From assembly GCA_023386855.1 (NCBI GenBank), contig JAEWIW010000200.1, positions 1 through 15,633 of the forward strand: a DNA stretch of 15,633 bases. Reading direction: 5' to 3'. A model generated the notes under the pieces. That model was not told the origin of the DNA. It did no database searches and saw only the letters and a list, made by a program, of their open reading frames with translations. The DNA comes from Bacteroidota bacterium. GTDB lineage: Bacteria; Bacteroidota; Bacteroidia; Chitinophagales; Chitinophagaceae. The stretch's first letter is position 1, and each line of letters opens with the position of its first letter. A program made the translations under genes and the position numbers. Shown here piece after piece: positions 1 through 7,036 of this stretch.

Positions 1-920
1 TCGTAAAACATGGGCCTGATCAGGTGATTAAATCCACTATTCACGCCAACGAATACCGTTGCAGGCGTTAGCTTGATCACATTAGCCTTTACGATAAAAT
101 AACCACACTGGCTTACCAGGTATTTTCCTGGTTCAAACCATACCTGCAATTTCTTACCGGTTTCTTTCTCAAAACGATCAAGGGCTTCAGTAAGTTTCTC
201 TCCCAGGGTTTCCACATCCGTTTCAGCATCGCCGGGTTGATAAGGAACCTTAAAGCCGCTGCCCAGGTCAATGAATTGCAGGTCGGGGAAGTGTTCGGCC
301 ATGGAGAACATTACTTCCAGTCCCTCCAGAAATACGCCTATGTCTTTGATCTCGCTACCCGTATGCATATGAATGCCTGTAACTTTCAGCCCGGTACTTT
401 TAACCACTCTTGCAATATGCCTGATCTGGTGAATGGAAATTCCAAATTTGCTGTCGATATGACCCGTGGAGATTTTAAAGTTACCTCCTGCCATAATATG
501 AGGATTCAACCTGATACAAACAGGATAGCTACCGCCAAACCAGTTACCGAATTGTTCAAGGATAGAAATATTGTCAATGTTCAGGTTAACCCCAATTTCT
601 TTTGCCTCTACGATCTCTCCAAGGTCAACGCAATTGGGTGTGAACAATATATTGGAGGGTTCAAAACCGGCCTTGATGCCCAAACGCACTTCCTGGATGC
701 TAACGCAATCGAGCCCTGCACCAAGGCTGCGCATATATCGAAGAATATTGATATTGGTAAGCGCTTTACATGCATAGAAAAATCTTGCATCCGTTTCATC
801 AAATGCCTTCTTCAGTTTCCCGTACTGTTCTGCAATTTTTTCAGCATGATATACATACAAAGGGGTTCCAAATTCCTGCGCAAGTGCAGACAGCTGTTCG
901 TTGGAAATCTGTTGGGACAT
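1..920 (-). CDS. lysA: Diaminopimelate decarboxylase, 3' end cut by window edge
   Basis: PLP-dependent enzyme that decarboxylates meso-diaminopimelate to L-lysine, the last step of lysine synthesis, in the cytoplasm. About 306 residues are visible from ATG at 920-918; the family is usually near 400, so the C-terminal part lies outside the window. Seen: FFYACKAL near residue 47, where K52 is the expected PLP Schiff-base lysine; HMHTGSEI (family HIGSQ-type motif); DLGSGFKVPY; and EPGKYLV (family EPGR-type phosphate/substrate motif). It lies 39 nt downstream of scpB on the same strand, probably co-transcribed; I saw no TAnnTTTG box in the gap. A 242-codon plus-strand frame across it is a shadow. 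The assignment is firm; an ornithine/arginine-type fold III decarboxylase is less likely. Confidence 0.93.
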   Translation of the reverse strand, partial: MSQQISNEQLSALAQEFGTPLYVYHAEKIAEQYGKLKKAFDETDARFFYACKALTNINILRYMRSLGAGLDCVSIQEVRLGIKAGFEPSNILFTPNCVDLGEIVEAKEIGVNLNIDNISILEQFGNWFGGSYPVCIRLNPHIMAGGNFKISTGHIDSKFGISIHQIRHIARVVKSTGLKVTGIHMHTGSEIKDIGVFLEGLEVMFSMAEHFPDLQFIDLGSGFKVPYQPGDAETDVETLGEKLTEALDRFEKETGKKLQVWFEPGKYLVSQCGYFIVKANVIKLTPATVFVGVNSGFNHLIRPMFY

Positions 921-959
921 AAAAATTATGGGATTATGTTTAAAGGTCCGGCAATTGAT

Positions 960-2012
960 TTATGATCCGGGATCCGGCCGGTCCTTTTCTTCTGTAGTGT
1001 TGGGGGTTTCATCATCATCATTCTCTTCTTCATCATCTTCTTCTTCATCTTTTTCATCATCATCATCATCTTCTTCTTCTTCTTCACCATCGTCCTCATC
1101 TTCATCTTCAACATCTTCCTCATCTTCTACTTCATCATCATCATCTTCATCAAAAATTTCATCATCGATTTCTTCTTCATCTATACCATCAACTTCAATT
1201 ATTTCTTCTTCCTCCTCCATGTAATCATCATCAGCAGCTTCTTCATCAACACCTTCAACTTCATCACCACTTTCATCATCATCACCAGGAGATTCAATAG
1301 GCGCACCTTCTTCTGTATCGTTCTCCTCCTCCACAATAGCTTCTACCAGTAACTCCCCTGTCTCAGTTACAACGAAGGAACCTTCCTCACTTTCGTCATC
1401 AGTGCTTTCGTTATTAGCCTGAACATTATCCTGTTCACTGAGCATCGTTGGCTCAACAGCATGCTCATCATAGACTTCTTTCAGCTTGGGTAGTTCATCG
1501 GCAGAATTAATGCCGAAATAATCCATAAAGGTTTTTGAAGTAGCGTAAACAAGTGGCTTACCAGGTAGTTCTTCATTTCTTCCTGTGATCACGATCAGTT
1601 CCTTTTCCAGTAATTTCTGGATGGAATAATCGCAGCTCACACCTCTTATCGCTTCGATATCCGCCTTAGTGATGGGTTGCTTATAGGCAATGATAGCCAG
1701 TGTTTCCAATGCAGCGGGAGAAAGTCGTTTAAGGAATTTCTCTCCATTCAGCTGTGCAACGGTCTTATGATATTCTTTCTTGGTAAGAAACTGCCAGCCT
1801 CCACCACTTTCACGCAATTCAAAGGGATAGAATTCGGACCGGTATTTTTCAATGATACCTTCAATTGCCGATTCCACCTGCTCCTGCGTGATCCTGTCTT
1901 CCATGAAACCAAACGCATTATTGATGAGCTCCGTAATTTCTACCGGGCCGATGGGCCGATCGGTAGCAAAGATCAGCGCTTCAATATGGGGTATGATGTG
2001 TCCGATTTCCAT
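960..2012 (-). CDS. scpB: Segregation and condensation protein B with long acidic C-terminal tail
   Basis: ScpB is the winged-helix kleisin-binding subunit of the SMC-ScpAB condensin that compacts and segregates chromosomes. The first ~190 of 350 residues match the family: an N-terminal IEALIFATDRPIG motif, a central PAALETLAIIAYKQPITKAD stretch, the conserved RGVSCDYSIQKLLE segment, and GRNEELPGKPLVYATSKTFMDYFGI ending the second winged helix. Known ScpB proteins are typically around 180-220 residues. The remaining ~160 residues are a low-complexity tail dominated by Asp and Glu runs, presumably disordered. The start ATG lies 32 nt after the atpG stop, so the two are probably one transcript. 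A Ser-rich plus-strand frame opposite the tail is an artefact of the repeat. ScpB identity is firm; the tail's role is unknown. Confidence 0.92.
   Translation of the reverse strand: MEIGHIIPHIEALIFATDRPIGPVEITELINNAFGFMEDRITQEQVESAIEGIIEKYRSEFYPFELRESGGGWQFLTKKEYHKTVAQLNGEKFLKRLSPAALETLAIIAYKQPITKADIEAIRGVSCDYSIQKLLEKELIVITGRNEELPGKPLVYATSKTFMDYFGINSADELPKLKEVYDEHAVEPTMLSEQDNVQANNESTDDESEEGSFVVTETGELLVEAIVEEENDTEEGAPIESPGDDDESGDEVEGVDEEAADDDYMEEEEEIIEVDGIDEEEIDDEIFDEDDDDEVEDEEDVEDEDEDDGEEEEEDDDDDEKDEEEDDEEENDDDETPNTTEEKDRPDPGS
1010..1286 (-). repeat. Imperfect trinucleotide repeat tract encoding Asp/Glu runs
   Basis: On the plus strand this stretch is made almost entirely of TCA/TCT/TTC-type triplets (long runs of tcatcatcatc and ttcttcttc), which read as GAT/GAA/GAG codons for ScpB on the minus strand. 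It begins with four consecutive ATC units near 1010. Such tracts can change length by slippage in steps of three, which would keep the scpB frame. The extent is approximate because the repeat is interrupted. Confidence 0.75.
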
Positions 2013-2044
2013 AAGAACTTTTTGGATGATGGCTTCTGCGGGAA

Positions 2045-2926
2045 TTATCCTTTCAATGCTGCTGCTCCACTCACGATCTCGGTAAGTTCGGTAGTGATGG
2101 CAGCCTGGCGTGCACGGTTATAGCTGATCTTAAGCGCCTTCAGTAATTCGTTTGCATTTTCAGTGGCTTTATCCATTGCGGTCATTCTTGCACCATGCTC
2201 GGAAGCATTGGCATCAAGTACTGCCTTATACAATTGTGTATTGAGGATCTTCGGCATCAATTCAGCCACCAGCTCTTCACGCTCGGGTTCAAAAATAAAA
2301 TCCATTTTCTTTGCTCCCGGCTTAGGTGCGATCTTCGGGATAGGCAGGAACCTTTCCACGGTAAAGATCTGGGTAGCGGCATTTTTAAATTCACTGTAAA
2401 CCAGCTCTACCACATCGAATTGTTTTTCCTGGAAAGCCTTTACTGCGGCTTTTGAGCAGGCCTGTACATTTTCGAAGGTCAGGTCGAGAAAGATATCTCT
2501 ATGCTCTTCCATTACCAGGAAACGGTTCTTCTGGAAATGCTCATAACCTTTTTTACCAATGGCCCAGATCGCAACATTTCCTTTTGCAGCCTGCGCAGCA
2601 TATTTTTCGCGAATGGTGTTTTTAGCCAGCTTGATAATATTGGCATTATAGGCACCGCATAAGCCGCGGTCGCTGGTGATCACGATCAGTAGCACCTTTT
2701 CAACAGGTCTTTCAGTCGAAAGGCTGCTTCCATTACCCAGGTCGCCCCCACTTACAATATTGGAAAGTACTTCCTGCAGTTTACGGGCATAAGGCCTCAT
2801 TTGAATAATGCCATCCTGTGCTTTACGCAATTTGGCCGCACTCACCATTTTCATGGCTTTCGTGATCTGCTGAGTATTTTGAACCGACTTGATCCTGTTA
2901 CGAACTTCTTTTAACTGGCCCGCCAT
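2045..2926 (-). CDS. atpG: F0F1 ATP synthase subunit gamma
   Basis: The central rotor shaft of F-type ATP synthase, on the cytoplasmic side of the inner membrane. The 293-residue product opens with MAGQLKEVRNRIKSVQNTQQITKAMKMVSAAKLRKAQ, the classic gamma N-terminal coiled-coil helix, includes the ITSDRGLCGAYN motif, and ends with the conserved C-terminal helix ENANELLKALKISYNRARQAAITTELTEIVSGAAAL. I chose ATG at 2926-2924 rather than the upstream ATG at 2998, because the longer form adds 24 non-family residues that overlap a promoter-like sequence. It is followed after 32 nt by scpB. No other ATP synthase gene is visible; the divergent neighbour upstream is surE, so atpG is separated from atpA here. 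Confidence 0.96.
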   Translation of the reverse strand: MAGQLKEVRNRIKSVQNTQQITKAMKMVSAAKLRKAQDGIIQMRPYARKLQEVLSNIVSGGDLGNGSSLSTERPVEKVLLIVITSDRGLCGAYNANIIKLAKNTIREKYAAQAAKGNVAIWAIGKKGYEHFQKNRFLVMEEHRDIFLDLTFENVQACSKAAVKAFQEKQFDVVELVYSEFKNAATQIFTVERFLPIPKIAPKPGAKKMDFIFEPEREELVAELMPKILNTQLYKAVLDANASEHGARMTAMDKATENANELLKALKISYNRARQAAITTELTEIVSGAAALKG

Positions 2927-2964
2927 GGTTGTAGTTAAGTTTACAGTTGATTTTTTACCGGCTG

Positions 2965-2999
2965 CAAAGGTAGCGGAAACACCTGAAAAACCAACCAAA
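2965..2999 (-). promoter_or_regulatory. Predicted Bacteroidetes-type promoter for atpG-scpB-lysA
   Basis: Read on the minus strand there is TACCTTTG at 2972-2965, matching the Bacteroidetes -7 consensus TAnnTTTG. A TTTGG/TTGG element lies upstream at about 2999-2991, in the -33 position with a spacer of roughly 18-23 nt depending on alignment. It lies about 40 nt upstream of the chosen atpG start and inside the longer alternative ORF, which supports the shorter start. Confidence 0.55.
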
Positions 3000-3079
3000 G
3001 GTTATGGCATTGATTTTTAGATTGTTTTACTGGTTTAAAGGCAATTGGATATTTTTACCCGGTAATCAAGTAAATATAT

Positions 3080-3874
3080 ATGGCAAAAGCTAGATCGAAA
3101 GGCTCAAACACGGAAAAAATCATCCTGGTAACCAATGATGACGGCATTTCCGCCCCGGGTATCAGGAACCTGGTGGAAGCAGTCAAAGACCTTGGAAAAG
3201 TGATCGTGGTGGCACCCGACAAGCCACAGTCGGGCATGGGGCATGCCATTACCATTGGCCATCCCCTGCGGCTCGCTAAAGTGGACGGATTTGGTGATAT
3301 TGAAGCTTACCAGTGCTCAGGAACGCCTGTTGATTGTGTGAAACTCGCGGTAGACAAGATCCTTCACCGAAAACCGGATATCTGCCTGAGCGGCATTAAC
3401 CATGGGGCAAATCATTCTATCAACGTGATCTATTCAGGAACCATGTCGGCCGCAGTGGAAGCATCCATTGAAAGTATTCCTTCCATTGGCTTCTCCCTCC
3501 TGGATTACAGTATTGAAGCCAACTTTGAAGGAGCAAGGCATTATGCCCGCATCCTTGTGGAACAACTGCTGCGTAAACCCCTCGATAAACATCTTGTGCT
3601 GAATGTGAACTTTCCCGCGGTGGACTTATCGCTGATCAAGGGCATTAAGATTTGCAGGCAGGCCTATGCGAAGTACGTGGAAGATTTTATCGAAAGAGAT
3701 GATCCCCACGGCAGAAAGTATTACTGGCTCACAGGCGAATTCGTGAATTTTGATAAAGGCCGTGATACCGATGTGTGGGCCCTGAAAAATAATTATGTAA
3801 GCGTGGTTCCTGTAGAGTTCGACCTGACCAATTATACCCTTAAAGAAAAAATCGAAAAAACCTGGAAGTTCTGA
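3080..3874 (+). CDS. surE: 5'/3'-nucleotidase SurE
   Basis: Metal-dependent nucleoside monophosphate phosphatase of the SurE family, cytoplasmic. Seen in the 264-residue product: TNDDG with the metal-ligand pair D20-D21, APDKPQSGMGHAIT with S51, the SGTPVDCVK segment, and SGINHGANHSINVIYSGTMSAA with N107 as the expected fourth metal ligand. All key residues are present. An N-terminal basic stretch of about 12 residues precedes the first beta strand. The start is preceded by an AT-rich tatata sequence without a Shine-Dalgarno. A weak -7 candidate, TATTTTTA, lies at 3050-3057. Its stop codon overlaps the start of the next gene (TGATG), which suggests translational coupling. It is transcribed away from atpG. 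Confidence 0.95.
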   Translation: MAKARSKGSNTEKIILVTNDDGISAPGIRNLVEAVKDLGKVIVVAPDKPQSGMGHAITIGHPLRLAKVDGFGDIEAYQCSGTPVDCVKLAVDKILHRKPDICLSGINHGANHSINVIYSGTMSAAVEASIESIPSIGFSLLDYSIEANFEGARHYARILVEQLLRKPLDKHLVLNVNFPAVDLSLIKGIKICRQAYAKYVEDFIERDDPHGRKYYWLTGEFVNFDKGRDTDVWALKNNYVSVVPVEFDLTNYTLKEKIEKTWKF

Positions 3875-4170
3875 TGTTTAAAAAAGATAACCTCCGTTGG
3901 GGAATGGTATTGGGATTTATTGCCCCCCTGGTGAGCGTGGTGATTTATTATTTTGTAAAGTTCTATCCTCTTTTCACCGTAGGTGATTTTTTCCAGTTCC
4001 TAAGAGAAAACAAAAACCAGGTAACGGCTATTTCGGTTCCATGCCTGCTCCTGAATATTGCACTATTCACTTATTATATCAATACCCATAAAGACAATAC
4101 GGCAAAGGGAATTTTCCTGGTAACACTGGTCTATGCCATTGCCTCACTGATCATAAAATTTTTTTTATAA
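3874..4170 (+). CDS. Small membrane protein between surE and lpxB, unknown function
   Basis: A 98-residue protein I do not recognise as a named family. It shows three hydrophobic segments, roughly residues 10-28 (WGMVLGFIAPLVSVVIYYF), 49-68 (VTAISVPCLLLNIALFTYYI) and 78-97, separated by charged loops (FLRENKNQ, NTHKDNTAK), so it is predicted to be an inner-membrane protein with three helices. The ATG overlaps the surE stop by one base, and the stop is followed after 3 nt by the lpxB start. This tight packing argues that it is a real gene and co-translated. A link to envelope or lipid A biogenesis is only inferred from its position. Confidence 0.8.
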   Translation: MFKKDNLRWGMVLGFIAPLVSVVIYYFVKFYPLFTVGDFFQFLRENKNQVTAISVPCLLLNIALFTYYINTHKDNTAKGIFLVTLVYAIASLIIKFFL

Positions 4171-4173
4171 GCC

Positions 4174-5331
4174 ATGAAGGATGTCAGGAAATATTACATC
4201 ATTGCCGGGGAAGCTTCAGGCGATCTGCATGGCAGCAACCTGGTAAAAGAATTGAAGAAACAGGATCCCACGGCCAATTTCCGTGGCTGGGGTGGCGACC
4301 TGATGAGAGACGCAGGTGTAAATATCGTAAAGCATTATCGTGACCTGGCATTTATGGGGTTTGCTGAAGTGATTTCTAACCTCGGCACAATAATGAACAA
4401 CCTGAAATTCTGCAAGAGAGATATTTCCGCATGGGAACCAGATGCTATCATTTTCGTGGACTACCCCGGCTTTAATTTACGTATTGCTGAATGGGCCAAG
4501 AAAAAAGGCATTACCACCATTTATTATATTTCGCCACAGATCTGGGCATGGAAGGAAAGCCGGATAAAATCGATCAGGAAGAACGTGGACAAAATGCTGG
4601 CCATCCTTCCTTTTGAGGAAGCATTCTATAAGAAATGGGAATATGAAGCGGAATATGTGGGCCACCCGCTGGTACATGTGATCAGTGAAGCAAAAGATAA
4701 CATTAGCATGGTGCCCCCTGAAATGGGATCACCGTTGAATGAAAAAAACATCATTGCGTTATTGCCCGGCAGCCGGAAACAGGAGATCCTTAAAAAACTA
4801 CCTGTAATGCTGGAGGCCAGCAAACAATTCCCAGATCACCGGTTTATCATTGCCAAAGCTTCATCACTGGATGATGAATTTTACCAACAGTTTTTGAACG
4901 AGTATAAAAATGTAAGATCCATACGAAATAAAACTTACGAATTGCTGTCTGTTGCCAAAGCGGCCCTGGTAACCTCGGGCACTGCGACACTTGAAACAGC
5001 ACTCTTTGGTGTACCCCAGGTAGTGTGTTATAAAGGATCACCCGTATCTTACCTTATTGCTAAAAACCTAATTAAGGTAAAATACATTTCGCTTGTCAAC
5101 CTGATCATGGATAAACCCGTGGTAAAGGAACTGATCCAGCATGAACTTACCGTAGATAATGTTGTACATGAATTGAATAGAATCCTGTTTGATGCAACAA
5201 CTATACAGGAAATTAAGCACGATTACCAGCAGTTAAAGCAGCTTCTTGAAAAAAGAGGACATGCTTCGGCAAGGGCAGCACAGAGTATTATCGACTTCCT
5301 TAAGGCTGGGAATGAAAAACACATTGCTTAA
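4174..5331 (+). CDS. lpxB: Lipid-A-disaccharide synthase
   Basis: Glycosyltransferase (GT19) that joins UDP-2,3-diacylglucosamine and lipid X to form lipid A disaccharide phosphate at the cytoplasmic face of the inner membrane. The 385-residue length is normal for the family. Seen: GEASGDLHGSNLVKELKK at the N-terminus, FRGWGGDLMRDAGV, the FVDYPGFNLRIAEWAKK segment, YYISPQIWAWKESRI, ALLPGSRKQEI at the start of the C-terminal nucleotide-binding half, and TSGTATLETALFGVPQVVCYK. It starts 3 nt after the small membrane protein gene. Its last ~32 nt overlap, on the opposite strand, the end of the 58-codon gene at 5300-5476. No terminator hairpin is evident after it. Confidence 0.96.
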   Translation: MKDVRKYYIIAGEASGDLHGSNLVKELKKQDPTANFRGWGGDLMRDAGVNIVKHYRDLAFMGFAEVISNLGTIMNNLKFCKRDISAWEPDAIIFVDYPGFNLRIAEWAKKKGITTIYYISPQIWAWKESRIKSIRKNVDKMLAILPFEEAFYKKWEYEAEYVGHPLVHVISEAKDNISMVPPEMGSPLNEKNIIALLPGSRKQEILKKLPVMLEASKQFPDHRFIIAKASSLDDEFYQQFLNEYKNVRSIRNKTYELLSVAKAALVTSGTATLETALFGVPQVVCYKGSPVSYLIAKNLIKVKYISLVNLIMDKPVVKELIQHELTVDNVVHELNRILFDATTIQEIKHDYQQLKQLLEKRGHASARAAQSIIDFLKAGNEKHIA

Positions 5332-5476
5332 AGAAAATCACGATCAGTGCAAAAAGGAATAAAAGGATTGACAGCCTATTGATGCCATGCATGTATTTCA
5401 TCCATTGCGTTCTTGGTGCATTGGGATCTTTCTTCTTTATATAAAGATATTCAGCGATCTGCCTTAATACGCCCAT
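5300..5476 (-). CDS. 58-residue membrane microprotein (possibly DUF6728-like) at the end of the nos run
   Basis: A short gene that a length filter would miss. Translation from ATG at 5476 gives MGVLRQIAEYLYIKKKDPNA, then PRTQWMKYMHGINRLS, then a single hydrophobic helix (ILLFLFALIVIFF) and a short tail ending at TAA (5300). The layout of a basic amphipathic N-terminus with YLYIKK, then MHGINR-S, then one membrane helix resembles small Bacteroidetes proteins I remember as DUF6728, but I cannot confirm that name here. It starts 41 nt after the nosY stop on the same strand and has a TAnnTTTG box directly upstream. Its 3' end overlaps the 3' end of lpxB convergently. Function unknown. Confidence 0.72.
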   Translation of the reverse strand: MGVLRQIAEYLYIKKKDPNAPRTQWMKYMHGINRLSILLFLFALIVIFFKQCVFHSQP

Positions 5477-5490
5477 CGGGAACTTTTATT

Positions 5491-5498
5491 CAAAGTTA
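5491..5498 (-). promoter_or_regulatory. -7 box candidate upstream of the 58-codon gene
   Basis: TAACTTTG on the minus strand fits TAnnTTTG exactly and ends about 15 nt before the ATG of the microprotein gene. No convincing TTTG -33 element is seen at the right distance, so it may be weak or fortuitous. If active, it would uncouple the small gene from nos expression. Confidence 0.4.
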
Positions 5499-5517
5499 CC
5501 CGAAAATCGATCACCTT

Positions 5518-6285
5518 TTACAGGTCCTTCCTGTTGAATTTTCTTGAAGATATCCATGCAGGTAACACTGCCCAAAGCATAAGGATAATGAGTGAATAGA
5601 TCATTCCCCAGCTGGCTCCAAAGAAGGACTGGAACAGCGCACCAGTATAACCCATCAATGCGGAAATGTCGAGCTTCAGCAGGATGAGCACCCTTGCCAG
5701 GTCTACAGGATTAAGGGATATGAAAGCGATCATGGGCTGCTCCATGGGATAATCTGCAAACTGGAACAGCAGGAATAAGATCAATCCATCATATATCAGG
5801 GAGAAGAAGAACCATAACAATATCGCCACACCAATTCCCTTGGCCTTATCTCTTGTCATTACCGAGGCAAGCAGGGCAATCGAAACGAAAATAATCGATA
5901 ATGCCACCCCTGACAGGATCATGACAAGACCTGAAGAACTGGGGCTGTATAATAAAACGGGAAGACCAACACCAACAATAAATGCCAGTGTAAGTGATAA
6001 AGCAAGCCCGGAAAAAATACTGAACCAAAGGCTCTTCCTTTTTAAGGGCTGTGATACAAGAAGCTCAATAAATTCCGCAGAATTATAAACATAAATAGTG
6101 GAAAAAATGATGCTCACCAATGGAACAATGATCAATACAATGTTCACTAAACTCAATACGCCTTTTTCAGGATTATCTTCAAGGTTGAAAACACTCAGGG
6201 AGATCAATAAAAGAAACAGTGTGTAAGCGATCATGATCCGGTTGCGGAGTATATCAATGATCACGTATTTTACAATCTTCTTCAT
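5518..6285 (-). CDS. nosY: NosY-type ABC transporter permease
   Basis: Membrane subunit of the NosFY ABC transporter needed for assembly of the Cu-S centre (CuZ) of nitrous oxide reductase. The 255-residue protein starts with MKKIVKYVIIDILRNRIMIAYT, has a long cytoplasmic loop with ELLVSQPLKRKSLWFS, and about six hydrophobic segments, for example FLLLISLSVF, IVLIIVPLVSIIFSTIYVY, LALSLTLAFIVGVGLPVLL and ILLWFFFSLIYDGLILFLLF. These match the ABC-2/NosY topology. It lies 46 nt after nosF. The known role of NosFY in exporting a sulfur species or handing over copper is family knowledge; nothing in this sequence defines the substrate. Sequence alone gives an ABC-2 permease; the operon gives NosY. 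Confidence 0.88.
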   Translation of the reverse strand: MKKIVKYVIIDILRNRIMIAYTLFLLLISLSVFNLEDNPEKGVLSLVNIVLIIVPLVSIIFSTIYVYNSAEFIELLVSQPLKRKSLWFSIFSGLALSLTLAFIVGVGLPVLLYSPSSSGLVMILSGVALSIIFVSIALLASVMTRDKAKGIGVAILLWFFFSLIYDGLILFLLFQFADYPMEQPMIAFISLNPVDLARVLILLKLDISALMGYTGALFQSFFGASWGMIYSLIILMLWAVLPAWISSRKFNRKDL

Positions 6286-6331
6286 AGTATTTGTTCGGGG
6301 CCTTACGGCATTTTGCTAATGGAATCAATCA

Positions 6332-7036
6332 TTACTGCTGCATGATGCGGGCAACAAGTTTACTGAGCTTTTGTTCTCCGATATCTTCTTTAAGTTCATC
6401 AACGCTCTTGTGAAACCTTAACTTGCCATCCTGCAGGTAAATAATCTCTGTTACTATTTCGTCAAGGTCGCTAAGGATATGCGAAGTGATCAATACCAGT
6501 TTTCCTTTCTGCTTTTCTCTCTTGATCTTTTCTTTTAGAATTTCTGATGCAACGGGGTCCAGTCCCGCAGTTGGTTCATCAAGGATCAGCACGGGAGGGT
6601 CGAACATAAACGCAAGTGAAGCACTAACTTTCTGCCTTGTTCCTCCTGAAAGTGTACGCATTCTTTTATGCCGGATCTCGTTCAGTTTGAATTCATGCAA
6701 CAGTTCTTCATCCAACCCCTCTGCATGGTTCTTTCTTATATCCTTCATCATATCGATCACCTGTTCGATGGTCATATTATCGGGATACCGTCCAATCTGC
6801 GGCATATAGCCGATCTGCTCACGGTATTTCCAGTCGTGAAGAATATTCTGGTGATTGAAAGTGATAAATCCTGAATCAGGAACCACCATTCCCAGCAGGC
6901 ACTTGATAAAAGTGGTTTTACCGGAACCATTGGGTCCTATCAGTGAAATGGTTTGTCCGCTGTTGCAGGTAAGGGATACATTATCCAGCGCTACCAGCTT
7001 TCCAAACTTCTTTGTTACGTTGGTTGCAATGATCAT
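6332..7036 (-). CDS. nosF: NosF-type ABC transporter ATP-binding protein
   Basis: Cytoplasmic ATPase that powers the NosFY transporter during CuZ maturation. The 234-residue protein has Walker A GPNGSGKTT at residues 34-42, a Q-loop around GYMPQIGRYPDNMT, the ABC signature LSGGTRQKVS, Walker B VLILDEPTAGLDP, and an H-loop in LVLITSHILSDLDE. All catalytic motifs are intact. Its ATG overlaps the nosD stop codon in an ATGA arrangement (7033-7036), so translation is probably coupled to nosD. NosY follows after 46 nt. Confidence 0.92.
   Translation of the reverse strand: MIIATNVTKKFGKLVALDNVSLTCNSGQTISLIGPNGSGKTTFIKCLLGMVVPDSGFITFNHQNILHDWKYREQIGYMPQIGRYPDNMTIEQVIDMMKDIRKNHAEGLDEELLHEFKLNEIRHKRMRTLSGGTRQKVSASLAFMFDPPVLILDEPTAGLDPVASEILKEKIKREKQKGKLVLITSHILSDLDEIVTEIIYLQDGKLRFHKSVDELKEDIGEQKLSKLVARIMQQ

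Noticed and set aside
237..965. 242-codon plus-strand open frame
   Set aside because: It lies opposite lysA, whose protein matches diaminopimelate decarboxylase motifs throughout; the plus-strand product has no recognisable features.
901..1224. Plus-strand Ser-rich open frame (poly-Ser protein)
   Set aside because: It is the reverse reading of the GAT/GAA repeat that encodes the acidic tail of ScpB.
2927..2998. Longer atpG start at 2998
   Set aside because: The extra 24 residues precede the canonical MAGQLKEVRNRI start and overlap the TACCTTTG promoter box.
3050..3057. TATTTTTA as the surE -7 box
   Set aside because: It lacks the final G of TAnnTTTG and has no clear -33 partner, so it is mentioned only in the surE entry.
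6303..6332. Nine-residue mini-ORF (ATG overlapping the nosF stop as TAATG) between nosF and nosY
   Set aside because: Too short to support as a gene; it may only help ribosomes reach nosY, and chance is equally likely.
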